Below, piece by piece: positions 6,028 through 6,508 of a stretch of DNA of 6,508 bases. This stretch comes from Spirochaetia bacterium. GTDB lineage: Bacteria; Spirochaetota; Spirochaetia; Sphaerochaetales; Sphaerochaetaceae. Positions within the stretch are counted from its first letter, which is position 1. Every line of letters starts with the position of its first letter. The DNA is taken from positions 1 to 6,508 of the forward strand of contig CAAGIP010000243.1 in assembly GCA_900769955.1 (NCBI GenBank), read 5' to 3'. Under the pieces are notes generated by a model. That model was not told the origin of the DNA. It made no database searches and worked only from the letters and a program-made list of their open reading frames with translations. The translations under genes were made by a program, and so were the position numbers.

Positions 6028-6508
6028 TGAAAAGGATTCTTACCGGTGACAGACCGACCGGAAAGCTTCATATCGGTCACTATGTGGGGTCCCTGAAGAC
6101 CCGTGTCGAGCTTCAGGATCAGTATGAGACCTTCATCCTGATCGCGGACGTACAGGCGCTTACCACGCACTTCAGCCGGCCTGAACTCATCAACGAGAGC
6201 ATTTATAACGTCGCGATGGACAACATCGCCGCAGGACTCGATCCTGAGAAGGTCACGTTCATCCAGCAGTCCATGGTTCCATCCATAGCGGAACTGACCA
6301 TCTTCTATTCGATGCTCACGACCGTCAATCACCTCCTGATCAATCCGACGATCAAGAGTGAGTCCAGAAACTACGGCTTCGGCGAAACTGATGGGGATTT
6401 CAGCTATGACTTCTCAAAGCTGACCTACGGCTTCCTCGGATACCCTGTTTCCCAGACTGCGGACATCACATTCTGCAATGCGGATCTCGTACCGGTAGGT
6501 GAGGACCA
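6027..6508 (+). CDS. trpS: Tryptophanyl-tRNA synthetase, N-terminal part (cut by window end)
   Basis: About 160 codons of a class I synthetase that charges tRNA-Trp in the cytoplasm. The start reads MKRILTGDRPTGKLHIGHYVG, with an exact HIGH motif at residues 15-18 and the preceding PTG. Further Rossmann-fold landmarks are IADVQALT near 39-46, FIQQS near 79-83, NPTIKSE near 106-112, and YPVSQTADIT followed by VPVGED near the end. The TGDRPTGKLHIGHYVGSL opening resembles the subgroup found in streptococci rather than the commoner SGxQPSGxLHIGNY form. Relative to that subgroup as I remember it, residues about 121-132 (TDGDFSYDFSKL) look like an insertion between GFGE and YGFLGYP. The KMSKS loop lies beyond the window. 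It is coupled to the zinc-ribbon gene by TGATG, with a strong internal Shine-Dalgarno. Confidence 0.95.
   Translation, partial: MKRILTGDRPTGKLHIGHYVGSLKTRVELQDQYETFILIADVQALTTHFSRPELINESIYNVAMDNIAAGLDPEKVTFIQQSMVPSIAELTIFYSMLTTVNHLLINPTIKSESRNYGFGETDGDFSYDFSKLTYGFLGYPVSQTADITFCNADLVPVGED

Noticed and set aside
5958..6332. Minus-strand ORF of 124 codons opposite fmdB-like gene and trpS
   Set aside because: It is antisense to the conserved HIGH region of trpS and the Cys-rich tail. Low-complexity Pro/Gln end, no family resemblance.

Overview
This is a compact bacterial core-gene window of roughly 50% GC. It holds two convergent/divergent units and no visible mobile element, tRNA, rRNA or CRISPR. 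From left to right it contains: a short leader (1-59); a small plus-strand gene for a possible UPF0175-like protein (60-254); a minus-strand tRNA nucleotidyltransferase gene, cca (1614-259); a 141-bp divergent promoter region (1615-1755); and a tightly packed plus-strand run. That run is ileS (1756-4884), an unrecognised lipoprotein gene (4881-5795), an FmdB-type zinc-ribbon gene (5797-6027) and the start of trpS (6027 to the window edge).

The organism is probably an anaerobic or gut-type bacterium, and my best guess is a member of the Spirochaetota (Treponema/Sphaerochaeta-like). The reasons are the long type 2 (archaeal/eukaryote-like) IleRS, the absence of a T-box leader in front of ileS (which argues mildly against typical Firmicutes), and a classical lipoprotein signal ending in Leu-Ala-Ser-Cys. 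This is an inference from a few genes; Clostridia or another phylum are not excluded.

The four plus-strand genes are spaced by a 4-bp ATGA overlap, a 1-bp gap and a 1-bp TGATG overlap, so they are very likely one translationally coupled operon. Three of the recognised genes (cca, ileS, trpS) serve tRNA maturation and charging. The lipoprotein and the zinc-ribbon protein sit between the two synthetase genes with no obvious functional link to them.

Two local structures stand out. First, the best promoter for cca (TTGAAA-N17-TAAAAT) lies so close to the start codon that the mRNA would be nearly leaderless, which fits the lack of a Shine-Dalgarno there. Second, the convergent ends of the small gene and cca share a symmetric stem-loop that contains both stop codons. 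I see no strong sign of a wholly new biological system. The most open question is the function of the lipoprotein.
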